This document shows, in pieces, positions 35,276-44,230 of a stretch of DNA of 64,000 nt. Under the pieces are notes generated by a model. That model ran no database searches, was not told the origin of the DNA, and saw only the letters and a list, made by a program, of their open reading frames with translations. The stretch is from PALSA-693 sp963780345. Lineage in GTDB: Bacteria; Actinomycetota; Acidimicrobiia; Acidimicrobiales; Palsa-688. Position 1 is the stretch's first letter, and each line of letters opens with the position of its first letter. The stretch spans positions 124,001 through 188,000 of the forward strand of contig CAWABU010000005.1 in NCBI GenBank assembly GCA_963780345.1, in the 5' to 3' direction. Position numbers and translations under genes: made by a program.

Positions 35276-36070
35276 TCAGCTTGCACTTTTCCGTCCCACG
35301 AGATGGAAGACGCGGCTGAGTTGGCGGTAGGGGTCTCGCCGGCTGGCTTCGAGTTCGACCGCCGCCGTGGCCGCCACCTGCTGTGAGTCCGTGGGGTCCA
35401 GTGAGACACCACTGAATTCAAGCCAGTCGACGAACAGCCACACTCCATACCACTGCAAGGGCTGCACGCCGCGGCTCCGCACGAGCTCGCTGAGCTCCTC
35501 CACGGTATCGGCCCGGCCGGCCACGCCGAGGACCCCGATCCCGGCTCTGGTGTCGAATGCCGCCAGGGCGTCGTCCCATCGCCGCTCGAGAGCCGGTTGC
35601 ACTGCGGTCGCCCGGGCGTTGCCGGTCATGATCGAGACGACGCCACCGCCGGCCGCGCACCGGCAGAGCTGGTCCACCAATGGCCGGGGGTCCTCGAGGT
35701 ATCCGAGTACGCCATGGCACAACACGGCGGCGAAGCGCCGGCCGTCCACCGCCTTGTCGGCCTGCTCGCCGTCGGCTTCCAGGAGCGTCACCCGGCGCTG
35801 GGCGTCCATGGGCAGGCGATGGAGTCGGTCCCGGGCTTTGTCCAGCATCGCGAGCGACGAGTCCAGCAGCGTGACGTCGTAACCGGCTTGGGCCAGGGGG
35901 AATGACTGATGGCCGGCGCCGCCGCCGACGTCGAGGACCGCAGCGGGAGGCGACGGCAGATGCTCGAGCAGGTGCTGATGCAGCACATACGTCCGCACGT
36001 AGCCCTTGACCGAGGCATAGGCCCCGTCGACAAATCGGTCAGCCAGGCTGGCCCAGGTGTCGTCGCCCAC
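35276..36070 (-). CDS. Class I SAM-dependent methyltransferase
   Basis: 264 residues from a GTG. SAM-binding motif I is VLDVGGGAGHQSFPLAQAG, followed by the acidic post-motif VTLLDSSLAMLDKAR and LLEADGE. VLCHGVLGYLEDPRPLV is the usual motif before strand 5. The layout resembles CmoM/SmtA-like proteins; substrate unknown. It ends the minus-strand pair with the CMD gene, 9 bases after that gene's stop. Confidence 0.85.
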   Translation of the reverse strand: MGDDTWASLADRFVDGAYASVKGYVRTYVLHQHLLEHLPSPPAAVLDVGGGAGHQSFPLAQAGYDVTLLDSSLAMLDKARDRLHRLPMDAQRRVTLLEADGEQADKAVDGRRFAAVLCHGVLGYLEDPRPLVDQLCRCAAGGGVVSIMTGNARATAVQPALERRWDDALAAFDTRAGIGVLGVAGRADTVEELSELVRSRGVQPLQWYGVWLFVDWLEFSGVSLDPTDSQQVAATAAVELEASRRDPYRQLSRVFHLVGRKSAS

Positions 36071-36079
36071 CGCGCCGAG

Positions 36080-36661
36080 CTACTCGACCACGGCGGGGCC
36101 GAGACCAACCGGTGACGGCCAGCCCGGGACACCGTCGTCGAGGGCTACGCCGCACGAGTTGAGCAGACCGGAGACCATTCGGTAGCAGGCGGCGGCGGCG
36201 ATGAACTCGAGCACGTCAGCTGGAGTAAAGTGTTCGAGAGCTTCCGCCCACGCGGCATCACTCACGCAGTCGTCGGTGTAGAGATCGTCGACGAGCTGCA
36301 ACACGGCGCGGTCGGCGGGCGCCCAGGACCCCTCCGACAAGGGACGGGTCACAAACCAGATCTCGCCGGCGCTCACCCCGACCGACCGGCCAAACAAGGT
36401 GTGCTGGCCGAACTCGTACACTGCCTGGCAGTTCCAACCCATCCGGAGAATGGCCAGTTCCCGAAGGCGGGGAGCCACCGATCCTTCGTTGAGGATCACT
36501 CCTGCGGAGTTTCCCACGGCTCGCGAGACGACCCGGTTATGGGCCAGCGTGGCCGTCACGTTGACGGCATTGACCGGCGATTCGGCCATCCGCTCACGGG
36601 CCCGGGCGGCGACTTCCGGAATCGGCTCCAACCGCGGGGAAGACGGACGACGCATGTGCAT
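36080..36661 (-). CDS. Carboxymuconolactone decarboxylase/AhpD-like protein
   Basis: About 193 residues from ATG 36661; an earlier in-frame start at 36712 is possible. Helical AhpD-like fold: LRELAILRMGWNCQAVYEFGQH has the family position of the catalytic region, here with one cysteine and a histidine rather than C-x2-C. The C-terminal half repeats the helical pattern (VLEFIAAAACYRMVSGLLNS). Many relatives in actinobacteria sit in catabolic clusters with unknown substrates. It diverges from the P450 gene. Confidence 0.82.
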   Translation of the reverse strand: MHMRRPSSPRLEPIPEVAARARERMAESPVNAVNVTATLAHNRVVSRAVGNSAGVILNEGSVAPRLRELAILRMGWNCQAVYEFGQHTLFGRSVGVSAGEIWFVTRPLSEGSWAPADRAVLQLVDDLYTDDCVSDAAWAEALEHFTPADVLEFIAAAACYRMVSGLLNSCGVALDDGVPGWPSPVGLGPAVVE

Positions 36662-36776
36662 GTACGGGCTCCCTTCGCTGGCGGCGAATGTGCAGTCTGC
36701 GCCGCCCAGCATAATGGATCAAGGCGGAACGCCCATCAGTCCGGAGATCAACGGCGCGCCCCGTACCCGAACGCGC

Positions 36777-36806
36777 TTGACCGCCCATCCCCCCGGTCAG
36801 TAGGTT
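36777..36806 (+). promoter_or_regulatory. Candidate promoter of the P450 gene
   Basis: TTGACC at 36777 and TAGGTT at 36801 are 18 bases apart, a reasonable -35/-10 pair about 95 bases before the P450 ATG, within the 240-base divergent gap. Confidence 0.4.
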
Positions 36807-36901
36807 TTGCCACCGTACGTACCGATCTCAGCGTCCCCGAAGACGGGTCCGAAGGAGAGTGCGCCCATGGTCGACGCAATGCGGGGACGGCGTTACGTCA
36901 G

Positions 36902-38113
36902 ATGAATACCTCGCCATCCACGATCGATCTCCTGTCGGCGGCCTCGTTCGCCCATGGCCAGCCGCACCCTCAGTTTCGGTGGCTGCGCGAACACGATCCG
37001 GTTCATTGGCACGACGAGCCGGACGGACGTGGGTTCTGGGCTGTCACCCGCTATCGGGACGTCAAGTTTATCGGCCGCACCCCCGAGCTTTTTTCGTCCC
37101 AGCCGACCATCCTCATTCCCGACGGGGGGTTCCTCGACCCCGATCACCAGATGTTCCTGACCACGGACCCGCCCGGCCATACCGCGAAGCGGAGGTTGAT
37201 CAGCTCGCGCTTCATTCCGCGTGCCGCCCGCATGCTGCGCCCGAGGATCCGCGAACTGGCGACGGTCATCGTCGACTCCGTGATCGAGCGCGGCGAGTGC
37301 GACCTGGCGGAGGAGGTCGCCGGACTTATGCCCTCATACGTACTGGCCGATCTGCTCGGCATACCGCTCGAAGACGGCGTGGCGCTCTATCCGCTGACCG
37401 AAGCCATTCATGCCGCGCCCGGAAGCCAGCCGCCCGAAGCAGCGATGAACGCGGTCATGACGATGTTCAACTACGCCCACAACGTTTGGGAGGAGAAGCG
37501 GGCTCAACCGTCCGACGACATAGCCAGCATGATCGCCAACGGCGAGATCGATGGCGTTCCAATTGACGAGATGGACTTCAATCTCTACTTCATCCTCCTC
37601 GTCGACGCCGGCGGCGACACGACGCGCAACCTGGTGACCGGTGGTATCCACACGCTTCTGGAGCACCCCGACGAGATGTCGAGACTGGGCGCCGATGTGG
37701 ACGGGATCCTGGCCTCCGGGATCGAGGAGATGCTCCGCTGGGTGAGTCCGGTGGTCTATATGCGCCGAACGGCGAAGGAGGCAGCTCGCCTGGGCGACCA
37801 GGAGATCGCAGCCGGCGACAAGGTCGTCATGTACTACGGCGCCGCGAATCGTGATCCCGAAGCGTTCGAGGATCCCGAACGCTTCGACCTGACCCGCAAA
37901 CCAAACGAGCACGTCGCTTTCGGCGGTGGGGGGCCGCATTTCTGCCTTGGTGCCCACATCGCTCGGATCGAGATCGAGGAACTCTTGCGAGAGGTCTTGA
38001 CGAGACTGGACGGATTGGAGTTCGCCGGCGAGCCCACCTGGCTCGAGTCGAACTTCATCTCCGGCCTCAAGCAGCTCCCGGTTCGCTTCCGTCCCGGGCC
38101 ACGGTCCGGGTGA
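36902..38113 (+). CDS. Cytochrome P450 (bacterial class I type)
   Basis: 403 residues from ATG 36902. Oxygen-binding I-helix AGGDTT (236-241), K-helix E276-x2-R279 (EEMLRW), heme loop FGGGGPHFCLGAHIAR with C348 as iron ligand. There is no membrane anchor; the length is normal. Motifs resemble the steroid/terpene-acting CYP groups of actinobacteria (e.g. CYP125/142-like), which is only a family guess. No ferredoxin gene is adjacent, so redox partners lie elsewhere. Confidence 0.93.
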   Translation: MNTSPSTIDLLSAASFAHGQPHPQFRWLREHDPVHWHDEPDGRGFWAVTRYRDVKFIGRTPELFSSQPTILIPDGGFLDPDHQMFLTTDPPGHTAKRRLISSRFIPRAARMLRPRIRELATVIVDSVIERGECDLAEEVAGLMPSYVLADLLGIPLEDGVALYPLTEAIHAAPGSQPPEAAMNAVMTMFNYAHNVWEEKRAQPSDDIASMIANGEIDGVPIDEMDFNLYFILLVDAGGDTTRNLVTGGIHTLLEHPDEMSRLGADVDGILASGIEEMLRWVSPVVYMRRTAKEAARLGDQEIAAGDKVVMYYGAANRDPEAFEDPERFDLTRKPNEHVAFGGGGPHFCLGAHIARIEIEELLREVLTRLDGLEFAGEPTWLESNFISGLKQLPVRFRPGPRSG

Positions 38114-38205
38114 CAACCCCGTCGGCCCTGGTGCACCGACGAGGATCTCGGACCCTCCCGGCGAGACCACACGTTTCGTCGCCATCCCCTTATCGGTCGA
38201 TCCGC

Positions 38206-38220
38206 TAGGTTGCGGCCGTG
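38206..38220 (+). promoter_or_regulatory. -10 element directly before a GTG start: leaderless transcript likely
   Basis: TAGGTT (38206-38211) is followed by six bases and then the GTG of the cupin gene. In actinobacteria a TANNNT box 6-8 bases before a start codon usually gives a leaderless mRNA. No ribosome binding site is seen. Confidence 0.45.
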
Positions 38221-38583
38221 GAGGTTCTTCGCATTTTCACCGGTCCGGACGGCAAGTCGCACCTCGAAGATGTTGAGATCGAGCTGGAGGACCGGGGGGC
38301 GGCCGGCCGAATATCCAGGCATTGGAGCGGGACCGGCGTCCAGTTCCGGGAAGTTGACGGCGATTACTACATCGACTATCACACCGCTCCCCGGCGCCAG
38401 CTGGTCGTCAATCTGACCGGTTCGGTGGAGATCGAGACGGGCTCCGGTGATCGGCGGGTGCTCGGGCCGGGAACGATTCTCCTCGCCGAGGACCTCACCG
38501 GGCAAGGCCATATCAGCCGGAATGTCGGCGGCGAGCCGCGCACCTGTCTGTTCGTGCCCCTCGACGAAGTCCAGGACCCCTGA
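38218..38583 (+). CDS. Cupin-domain protein
   Basis: 121 residues from a GTG. Beta-rich: HWSGTGVQFREVDGDYYIDY, then a cupin core with HTAPRRQLVVNLTGSVEIE and GPGTILLAEDLTGQGH. The first motif keeps one His, the second motif ends in a His, so metal binding is plausible. It follows the P450 gene by about 100 bases. Role unknown. Confidence 0.75.
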   Translation: MEVLRIFTGPDGKSHLEDVEIELEDRGAAGRISRHWSGTGVQFREVDGDYYIDYHTAPRRQLVVNLTGSVEIETGSGDRRVLGPGTILLAEDLTGQGHISRNVGGEPRTCLFVPLDEVQDP

Positions 38584-38769
38584 CGCCCTCGGCGAGCCAG
38601 GCGGAGACGCTCTGATTGGCGCCGCTCGCCACGGGCCGGATCGCTCGACCCAACTGGAGGTCAAATACCCCCTCATCTTTTCGACACCCATCAGCGTGGG
38701 ATACCACCATGGACGGTACTACCGGGGTAGCAACCCGGAGCCCGGTCCGCCCGCTGCCGAAGACCGGGC

Positions 38770-39216
38770 TCAGGGTCCGGGGTGGGTCCGAAGGTGGGCC
38801 CAACCGACCTCGGTCTCGGGTAGGCGGCCGCTGGCGATCTGGTCGAGCGTCACGGTACCGAGGACGTCGCGGAGGGCGGCCTGGGCGGCGTGCCACACCG
38901 TTTGGAGCTGGGTGGCGGCACCGGTGTACTTGAGCCGCTCGGGGGGCTGCCCGTCGACTTCGAGAATAAATCCGTCGATGACCTGCAGGATGTCGGCCAC
39001 AGTTATCTGCTGCGGCGGTCGGGCCAGCTGATAGCCGCCGTGCCCTCGCCGGCTGGTCAGCAAGCCGGCTCGCCGCAAATCGCTGAGGATGAGGGCCGCG
39101 AATTTCCTCGGGAGTTGCTGGGCCTGGGCCAGGGAGTCTGCGGTGGCCGGTTCGCCCCGCTCGGCCAGTTCGAGGAGCGCCCGGAGGGCATAGTCGGCCT
39201 TCGCTGAGACTTGCAT
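38770..39216 (-). CDS. Rrf2-family transcriptional regulator (downstream of pstB)
   Basis: 148 residues. Winged-helix start SAKADYALRALLELAERGEP, recognition region FAALILSDLRRAGLLTSRRGHGGYQLAR (quoted in part), dimer helix after VADILQVIDG. It has no cysteine, so it cannot carry the Fe-S cluster of IscR/NsrR. It is about half identical by eye to the second Rrf2 gene at 43503. It starts 12 bases after pstB and is probably in the same transcript. Confidence 0.88.
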   Translation of the reverse strand: MQVSAKADYALRALLELAERGEPATADSLAQAQQLPRKFAALILSDLRRAGLLTSRRGHGGYQLARPPQQITVADILQVIDGFILEVDGQPPERLKYTGAATQLQTVWHAAQAALRDVLGTVTLDQIASGRLPETEVGWAHLRTHPGP

Positions 39217-39228
39217 ACAGCGTCGACC

Positions 39229-40020
39229 TCAGCCGATGTGGCCGGTCACGTAAGCCTTGGTGCGGGGATCTTTCGGGGTGTCGAATATGGCGGCCGTGGG
39301 TCCGGTCTCGGTGAGCTCTCCGACCCGGTCGTCATCAAGCAAAAACACCGCGGTTTGCTGTGAGACCCGGGTGGCCTGAAACATGTTGTGGGTGACCAGG
39401 ACGATCGTCACGTCGGCGGCGAGCCGGGTGATCAGGTCCTCGATCTTGGCCGTGGCCACCGGATCCAGGGCGGAGCAGGGCTCGTCCATGAGCAGGATCT
39501 CGGGTTCGACGGCCAGCGCCCGGGCCACGCAGAGCCGCTGCTGTTGCCCGCCGGACAGGCGCACAGCGGGCTGGTGGAGCCGGTCCTTGACGATGTCCCA
39601 TAACGCGGCCTGCCGGAGCGCGTGTTCGGCCGCTTCACGGAGAAGCTTCTTGTTGCGAATGCCGTTGAGTCGCAGCCCGGACACCGTGTTGTCGTAGATG
39701 CTCATGGTTGGAAACGGGTTGGGCCGCTGGAAGACCATGCCGATGCGGCTGCGCAACAGCTCCGGCTTGACGGTGGCGCTGTAGATGTCGAGATCGCCGA
39801 GGCGGATGGTGCCGTGCACGTGGCCGTCGGTGTGGTCGTGCATCCGATTGATGGCCCGCAACAGGGTGGTCTTTCCGCATCCGGACGGGCCGACAAGAGC
39901 GGTGACCTGACGGGCCGGGACCGCCATGGTGACGTGGCGTACCGCGACGTGGCCGCCGAAGGTGACGCTGACATCGTCGAAGGTGAGGGCCGGCGCGGCC
40001 GGGTTCGAGGTGATGGGCAT
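39229..40020 (-). CDS. pstB: Phosphate ABC transporter ATP-binding protein
   Basis: 263 residues from ATG 40020; a start at 40065 would add 15. Walker A GPSGCGKTT (44-52), PstB-type FQRPNPFPTMSIYDN in the Q-loop region, signature LSGGQQQRL, Walker B ILLMDEPCSALDP, switch His in VTHNM. It powers phosphate import through the PstC/PstA pore, encoded directly upstream. Confidence 0.95.
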   Translation of the reverse strand: MPITSNPAAPALTFDDVSVTFGGHVAVRHVTMAVPARQVTALVGPSGCGKTTLLRAINRMHDHTDGHVHGTIRLGDLDIYSATVKPELLRSRIGMVFQRPNPFPTMSIYDNTVSGLRLNGIRNKKLLREAAEHALRQAALWDIVKDRLHQPAVRLSGGQQQRLCVARALAVEPEILLMDEPCSALDPVATAKIEDLITRLAADVTIVLVTHNMFQATRVSQQTAVFLLDDDRVGELTETGPTAAIFDTPKDPRTKAYVTGHIG

Positions 40021-40105
40021 GAATGCCTGTGGGCTGGTCTCTCGGTGGAGGGTGGGAGATCGCATTATAGGTTCTGTCCTCTCGACCGCATCGGGCCCTT
40101 GGCCC

Positions 40106-43100
40106 TCAGCGGGCCTTCCGGGTCAACGCCCAGGCCGCGATCCGGGCCACGAGACTCAGGCAGAGCACTGCCGCAAGCAGGACCAGGGCCGCGGCCCACG
40201 CGGTTTGCTGGGCACCGGGATAGGCCTGAGTCGCCTGGGTGAAGATGAGCAGGGTCATGGCCAGCGTGGGGGCGGCGATGGTGAAGAGCAGAGGGGCGGT
40301 CTCGCCGACGCCCCGGGCCGCGGCCAGCAGGTTGCCGCTGACGACTCCTGGCAGGGCCGTGCGGACGATGATCGACCGGGCCACACGAGCCCGGGGAACG
40401 CCGAGAGCGATGCCGGCCTCGCGCAGGTCCACGGCGACGGTCCGCAGAGCTTCCTCGTTGGCCCTGATCATGATGGGCGTCATGAGCACGGCTATGGCGA
40501 ATGCTCCGGCGAAAGTGGAGAAGTGGTGCAACGGACGGACCAGGACGGTGTAGGCGAAGATGCCGATCAGGATGGACGGTACGCCGGTGAGCACGTCGGC
40601 GCTGAATCGGATGGCCGCCGGTAACCGGCCGCGGCGCTCGTAGAGAAAGAGCGCGGTGAACAGCCCGAGGGGGATGGCGATGGCGAGCGCGATCCCGACG
40701 ATCCTGGCGGTGCCGATGATCGCCGTCGAGATGCCCCCGCCGGGCACTCCCTCGGGAGTCGGGGCGTGGGTCAGAAAGCTGGCCGAGACGGCATGGGCGC
40801 CGCGAGCGACCGTGTAGTAGAGCAAGGCCACGAGGGGGGCCAACCCGACCAGGACCGCCACACTGCAGAGGATCTGGGCCAGACGACTGGTCAAGCGGCG
40901 TCGCCGCAGGGACCCGCTCGACGAGGATTGGACCCTCTGGCGCCAGCCCTCGGCCAGCTGTTCGGATCCGTCATGGTCGGCCGGTTCGCGCCAGCCGGGC
41001 CGCCCCGCCGGCGCCGAACTGCTCGCGGTGGTGGGTGGGCCCAGCGGCAGCGGACCATCAGGTTGGGCGTGGCGACGCAGCAGGACCTGGCCGCCGATAT
41101 TGACCAGAACGGTGAGGATCAGCAGTACCGCGCCCAGACCGATGACCGAGCTGGTCGCCAAGCCGGGGCTGGCTTCGGCAAACTGGTTGACGATCGCCGA
41201 CCCCAGAGTGGCGCCCGGGGCCAGCAGGGAGTGGGGAATGGCCGGCCGGTTGCCAATAACCATGGCCACGGCGATGGCTTCACCGAGCGCTCGGCCGACA
41301 GCCAGGGTCACGGCGGCGGCGATTCCCGAACCGGCCCCGGGTAGCACCGCCGTGCGGATGACCTGCCAGCGGGTTCCGCCGAGCGCCATGGCGGCTTCCC
41401 GGTCGGTGGGCGCTACGCCGTTGAGAGCGGTACGGCTCAAAGTGACCATGGTGGGCAAGGTCATGATGGCCAGGACCACCGCGGCCAGCAGGATGCTCGG
41501 CCCGAGGGCCGGGCCTCCAAACAACCAATGCAATCCTGGCACCGATGCCAGGGTGGGCTCCACGTGTCCGGCGAAGACCGGAGAGAGCACCAGGAGAGCC
41601 CACAGGCCGACGACGATGCTCGGCACCGCGGCCAGAAACTCGATCACCGCGGCCACCGGGCCGGCCAGCCAGGCCGGCGCCAATTCCGACAGGAACACCG
41701 CCACGCCGAGCCCTACCGGGACCGCAAGCACCATGGCCGCGCCGGTGGTGATCACGGTCCCGACGATCAAAATGCCGGCGCCATATTGGTTGGCGGCCGG
41801 ATTCCAGGTCCCCGACCACACGAACCCGAGCCCGGTGTGAGCAAACGCTTGCGCCGACCCGGTCGCCAGCGACACCACCAGGGCCACCACGGCACCAGCG
41901 AATACGGCCGCGGCGGCCCAGTACAGGCCCGGATAAATGGTCCGCCGGCGCCGGGCCCGGCTCCGGTCCAGGGCCGCCGCGACCCCTCCTACGGTTCCGG
42001 GCCGGAGCTGGTCCGGTGAAAGGGCGCCAGCGGGAGCGGTCACGAGGTGAACAGAGGGGAACCGCTGGCGGTCCTCCAGCTGGCCCAGAGTTTGCTGGGC
42101 CAGCGAAACAACGGACGCCGGCAGCGGTGCGTACCCCAGCCCCGCCGCGACGCTCTGGCCCGTAGTCAACACGTAATCGAAGAGCTTCCCTGCGGCGATG
42201 CCCTTGGCCTGGTTGGGCTGCTTCTGATAGAGGAGAGTCCAGCTGAAGTTGGCCAGCGGATAAGTTCCCGCTCCAGGCTCATCGATGATCGAGAACTTGG
42301 ACGCGCTCAGCGACGCCGCCTGGGAGCCGGCCGCGGCGATCGAGCTCAGAGAGGGCGCCACGAACGCTCCCGCCTGATTCTTGAGCGCCGCGTTCGTGAA
42401 CCCGGACTGGAGGGCGTAGCCATACTCGACGTAGCCAATGGCGCCGGGGGTTTGATGAATGTAGTTGGCCACGCCGGTGTTCAGCTGTTGCCCGATCCCA
42501 ACCGAGGCCAGCGGCCAGGTCTTGGAGGCCTTGGTCGTGCCGATCTTGGCCACCCAGGCCGGCGCGGTCTTGATCAGATAGTCGTCGAGATCCCAGCCCG
42601 GCCCCGAGGAGTCAGCCCGGTGGACCGCGACGATCGGGAGGTTGGGCAGGTTGGACACTCCCGACACGGAGGCGATCTGAGGGGAGTTCCACCTGGTGAT
42701 CGTCCCCTCGAAGATGCCGGCCAGGGTGGGGCCGTCCAGATTGAGGGTCTTGGGCCCCCCGGGAAGGTTGTAACTGATGGCGACTCCGCCCAGGTCCACC
42801 GGTACCTGCAGGACTACCCCGCCAGTGGCCTTGGCCAGATCCGAAGCCGACATGGGGATCTCACTGTCGCCGAAGTCGACCGTGTTCTGCTGAATGTCCT
42901 TGACACCCACGCTGCTACCGGCCGGGGAGTAGTTGACCTTGGTCTTCGAGTTCTTCTGGTGATAGTCGTAGAACACTCGCTCGAAAAACGGATTGATGGA
43001 GTTGGCCCCGGCCCCGTTGAGGGTGACCGAGTCGGTCGTCGAGGTGTCATAGGCGGCCCCCAGTCGCGCCTGCGTCGCCGTCGATGGCGTCGCGCCCCCG

Positions 43101-43258
43101 GCAGATGCCCCGGCGGTCGCGGTCGTCGCCGTGGTCCCCGAGGCGCTCGACTTGCTGCTCGAGCCGCATGCCGAGGTGATCAGGGCGAAGACGGCCAGCA
43201 ATCCCGCGGCTACTCCGATGCCCGTCCCTCTTGCCCCCATCCGGCGAACCATACCCAC
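40106..43258 (-). CDS. pstS-pstC-pstA: PstS-PstC-PstA in one reading frame (phosphate-binding lipoprotein plus both permease subunits)
   Basis: A single uninterrupted 1050-residue frame from a GTG with AAGGAGA seven bases before it. Residues 1-31: lipoprotein signal, lipobox LITSAC (C31). About 79-393: PstS (GAGANSINPFF, VDFGDSEIPMS, HRADSSGPGWDLDDYL). About 434-730: PstC, six helices, with EAAMALGGTRWQVIRTAVLP (621-640). About 784-1050: PstA with AGIALGVPRARVARSIIV. Linkers are 40 and 60 residues, Arg/Ser/Pro-rich. Normally these are three genes. PstS must be outside while the Arg-rich RSRARRRR (432-439) before PstC should be inside, with no helix between: the topology clashes. At 42040-42043 the minus strand has GTGA, where an in-frame GTG and a stop in the next frame coincide, as in coupled genes. 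So the PstS-PstC join may come from a one-base indel. Product identity is sure; the fusion is not. Confidence 0.9.
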   Translation of the reverse strand: MGMVRRMGARGTGIGVAAGLLAVFALITSACGSSSKSSASGTTATTATAGASAGGATPSTATQARLGAAYDTSTTDSVTLNGAGANSINPFFERVFYDYHQKNSKTKVNYSPAGSSVGVKDIQQNTVDFGDSEIPMSASDLAKATGGVVLQVPVDLGGVAISYNLPGGPKTLNLDGPTLAGIFEGTITRWNSPQIASVSGVSNLPNLPIVAVHRADSSGPGWDLDDYLIKTAPAWVAKIGTTKASKTWPLASVGIGQQLNTGVANYIHQTPGAIGYVEYGYALQSGFTNAALKNQAGAFVAPSLSSIAAAGSQAASLSASKFSIIDEPGAGTYPLANFSWTLLYQKQPNQAKGIAAGKLFDYVLTTGQSVAAGLGYAPLPASVVSLAQQTLGQLEDRQRFPSVHLVTAPAGALSPDQLRPGTVGGVAAALDRSRARRRRTIYPGLYWAAAAVFAGAVVALVVSLATGSAQAFAHTGLGFVWSGTWNPAANQYGAGILIVGTVITTGAAMVLAVPVGLGVAVFLSELAPAWLAGPVAAVIEFLAAVPSIVVGLWALLVLSPVFAGHVEPTLASVPGLHWLFGGPALGPSILLAAVVLAIMTLPTMVTLSRTALNGVAPTDREAAMALGGTRWQVIRTAVLPGAGSGIAAAVTLAVGRALGEAIAVAMVIGNRPAIPHSLLAPGATLGSAIVNQFAEASPGLATSSVIGLGAVLLILTVLVNIGGQVLLRRHAQPDGPLPLGPPTTASSSAPAGRPGWREPADHDGSEQLAEGWRQRVQSSSSGSLRRRRLTSRLAQILCSVAVLVGLAPLVALLYYTVARGAHAVSASFLTHAPTPEGVPGGGISTAIIGTARIVGIALAIAIPLGLFTALFLYERRGRLPAAIRFSADVLTGVPSILIGIFAYTVLVRPLHHFSTFAGAFAIAVLMTPIMIRANEEALRTVAVDLREAGIALGVPRARVARSIIVRTALPGVVSGNLLAAARGVGETAPLLFTIAAPTLAMTLLIFTQATQAYPGAQQTAWAAALVLLAAVLCLSLVARIAAWALTRKAR

Positions 43259-43261
43259 GTC

Positions 43262-43320
43262 CTGGTCTCCTTATCATGACTTAAACCATCAACTTAATCG
43301 AGACTATCATCTCAGGGGAT
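43262..43320 (-). promoter_or_regulatory. Upstream region of the pst locus with paired TTAAGT repeats
   Basis: An AT-rich stretch just before the ribosome binding site of the pst gene. On the minus strand TTAAGT occurs twice, 13 bases apart (plus-strand ACTTAA at 43279 and 43292). Direct hexamer repeats about one helical turn apart fit a PHO-box-like or other activator site. No clear -35/-10 could be fixed. Confidence 0.4.
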
Positions 43321-43502
43321 CGCTCGACAAGGTGGGTTTCGGCGGCCGGGTTTAGGGTTGCGTTGGAATGATGCTGAATGATGGAGAAAGCCGACCGTCG
43401 GTGGTCAGCCGGCCCTGCGGGTCCTCGATCGCGAGCGGGCGACCGGCCCGGGCATCGGAGGCTGCCTCACGGCGGGGAGCTGCCCGCCGGGGGTAGTGGA
43501 AG

Positions 43503-43961
43503 TTATCGAACCCTGGGGAGCCAGGCGTCGGGGTCCGATGCCAGTTTGGCGACGGCTTTGGGCAGGCGGCCTTTGGTGATGTGGTCGAGGGTCGTGGTTT
43601 CGAGGACGGCGCGCAGGCTGGCCCGGGTGGCTATCCACACATCCTGCAGGTGCTGGGCGGCCCCCTCATAGGTGGCCATCTCGGGTCGGAGACCATGGAC
43701 CTCGGCCAGTGGACCATCGATGGCCCGCATCACGTCGGCCACCGTGATCTGCGTCGGAGCGCGGGAGAGGCGGTAGCCGCCGTCAATGCCGCGTCGGCTG
43801 CTCACCAGGCCGGCCCTTCGCAGATCGTTGAGAATCGAGGTAAGGAACTTCGGGGGGAGGTGCTGGGCTTGGGCCAGAGTCTCTGCCGTGGCCGGCTGGC
43901 CGTGCTGCGAGAGTTCGAGCAGGGCGCGCATGGCGTAGTCGACCTTGGCGGGAATGTGCAT
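43503..43961 (-). CDS. Rrf2-family transcriptional regulator (upstream of the pst genes)
   Basis: 152 residues. Same layout as the Rrf2 protein at 38770: PAKVDYAMRALLELSQHGQP, SILNDLRRAGLVSSRRGIDG, ITVADVMRAIDG. No cysteines. GGAGGAG lies upstream of the ATG. It precedes the pst gene by 244 bases on the same strand. A role in controlling the pst locus is suggested by position only. Confidence 0.88.
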   Translation of the reverse strand: MHIPAKVDYAMRALLELSQHGQPATAETLAQAQHLPPKFLTSILNDLRRAGLVSSRRGIDGGYRLSRAPTQITVADVMRAIDGPLAEVHGLRPEMATYEGAAQHLQDVWIATRASLRAVLETTTLDHITKGRLPKAVAKLASDPDAWLPRVR

Positions 43962-44230
43962 GCCGGCATTCTCTCCTCCGGAGCCAATTCACCGGGGGGA
44001 TACCGCGTGGCTTTCCCGTCTCCTCGACGCGCCTACAGCGACTTCGGTGCCATTTCAGCGCCGTCACCTCGGACCGGGTCGCCGTCTGACGTCACCCCGT
44101 CCGCCGCCTCATCCTGATAACTTGTAACTCCGACGTAGTTCCTCAGGATTCCAAAGACCAGGCTACTTCGGCACCCGTTTGGGCATCTCCCACCCGGGTA
44201 GGGGTTGGGGCTGAAAGCTTCTCTACACCC
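43962..44230. other. Gap between the GNAT operon end and Rrf2 gene
   Basis: 269 bases with no gene. It should hold the Rrf2 gene promoter. An inverted AACT-N7-AGTT pair (around 44122-44139, within TAACTCCGACGTAGTTC) is the only site-like feature seen. Confidence 0.35.

Noticed and set aside
36230..36901. 224-residue N-terminal extension of the P450
   Set aside because: It is antisense to the CMD gene; the ATG at 36902 gives a normal P450 start.
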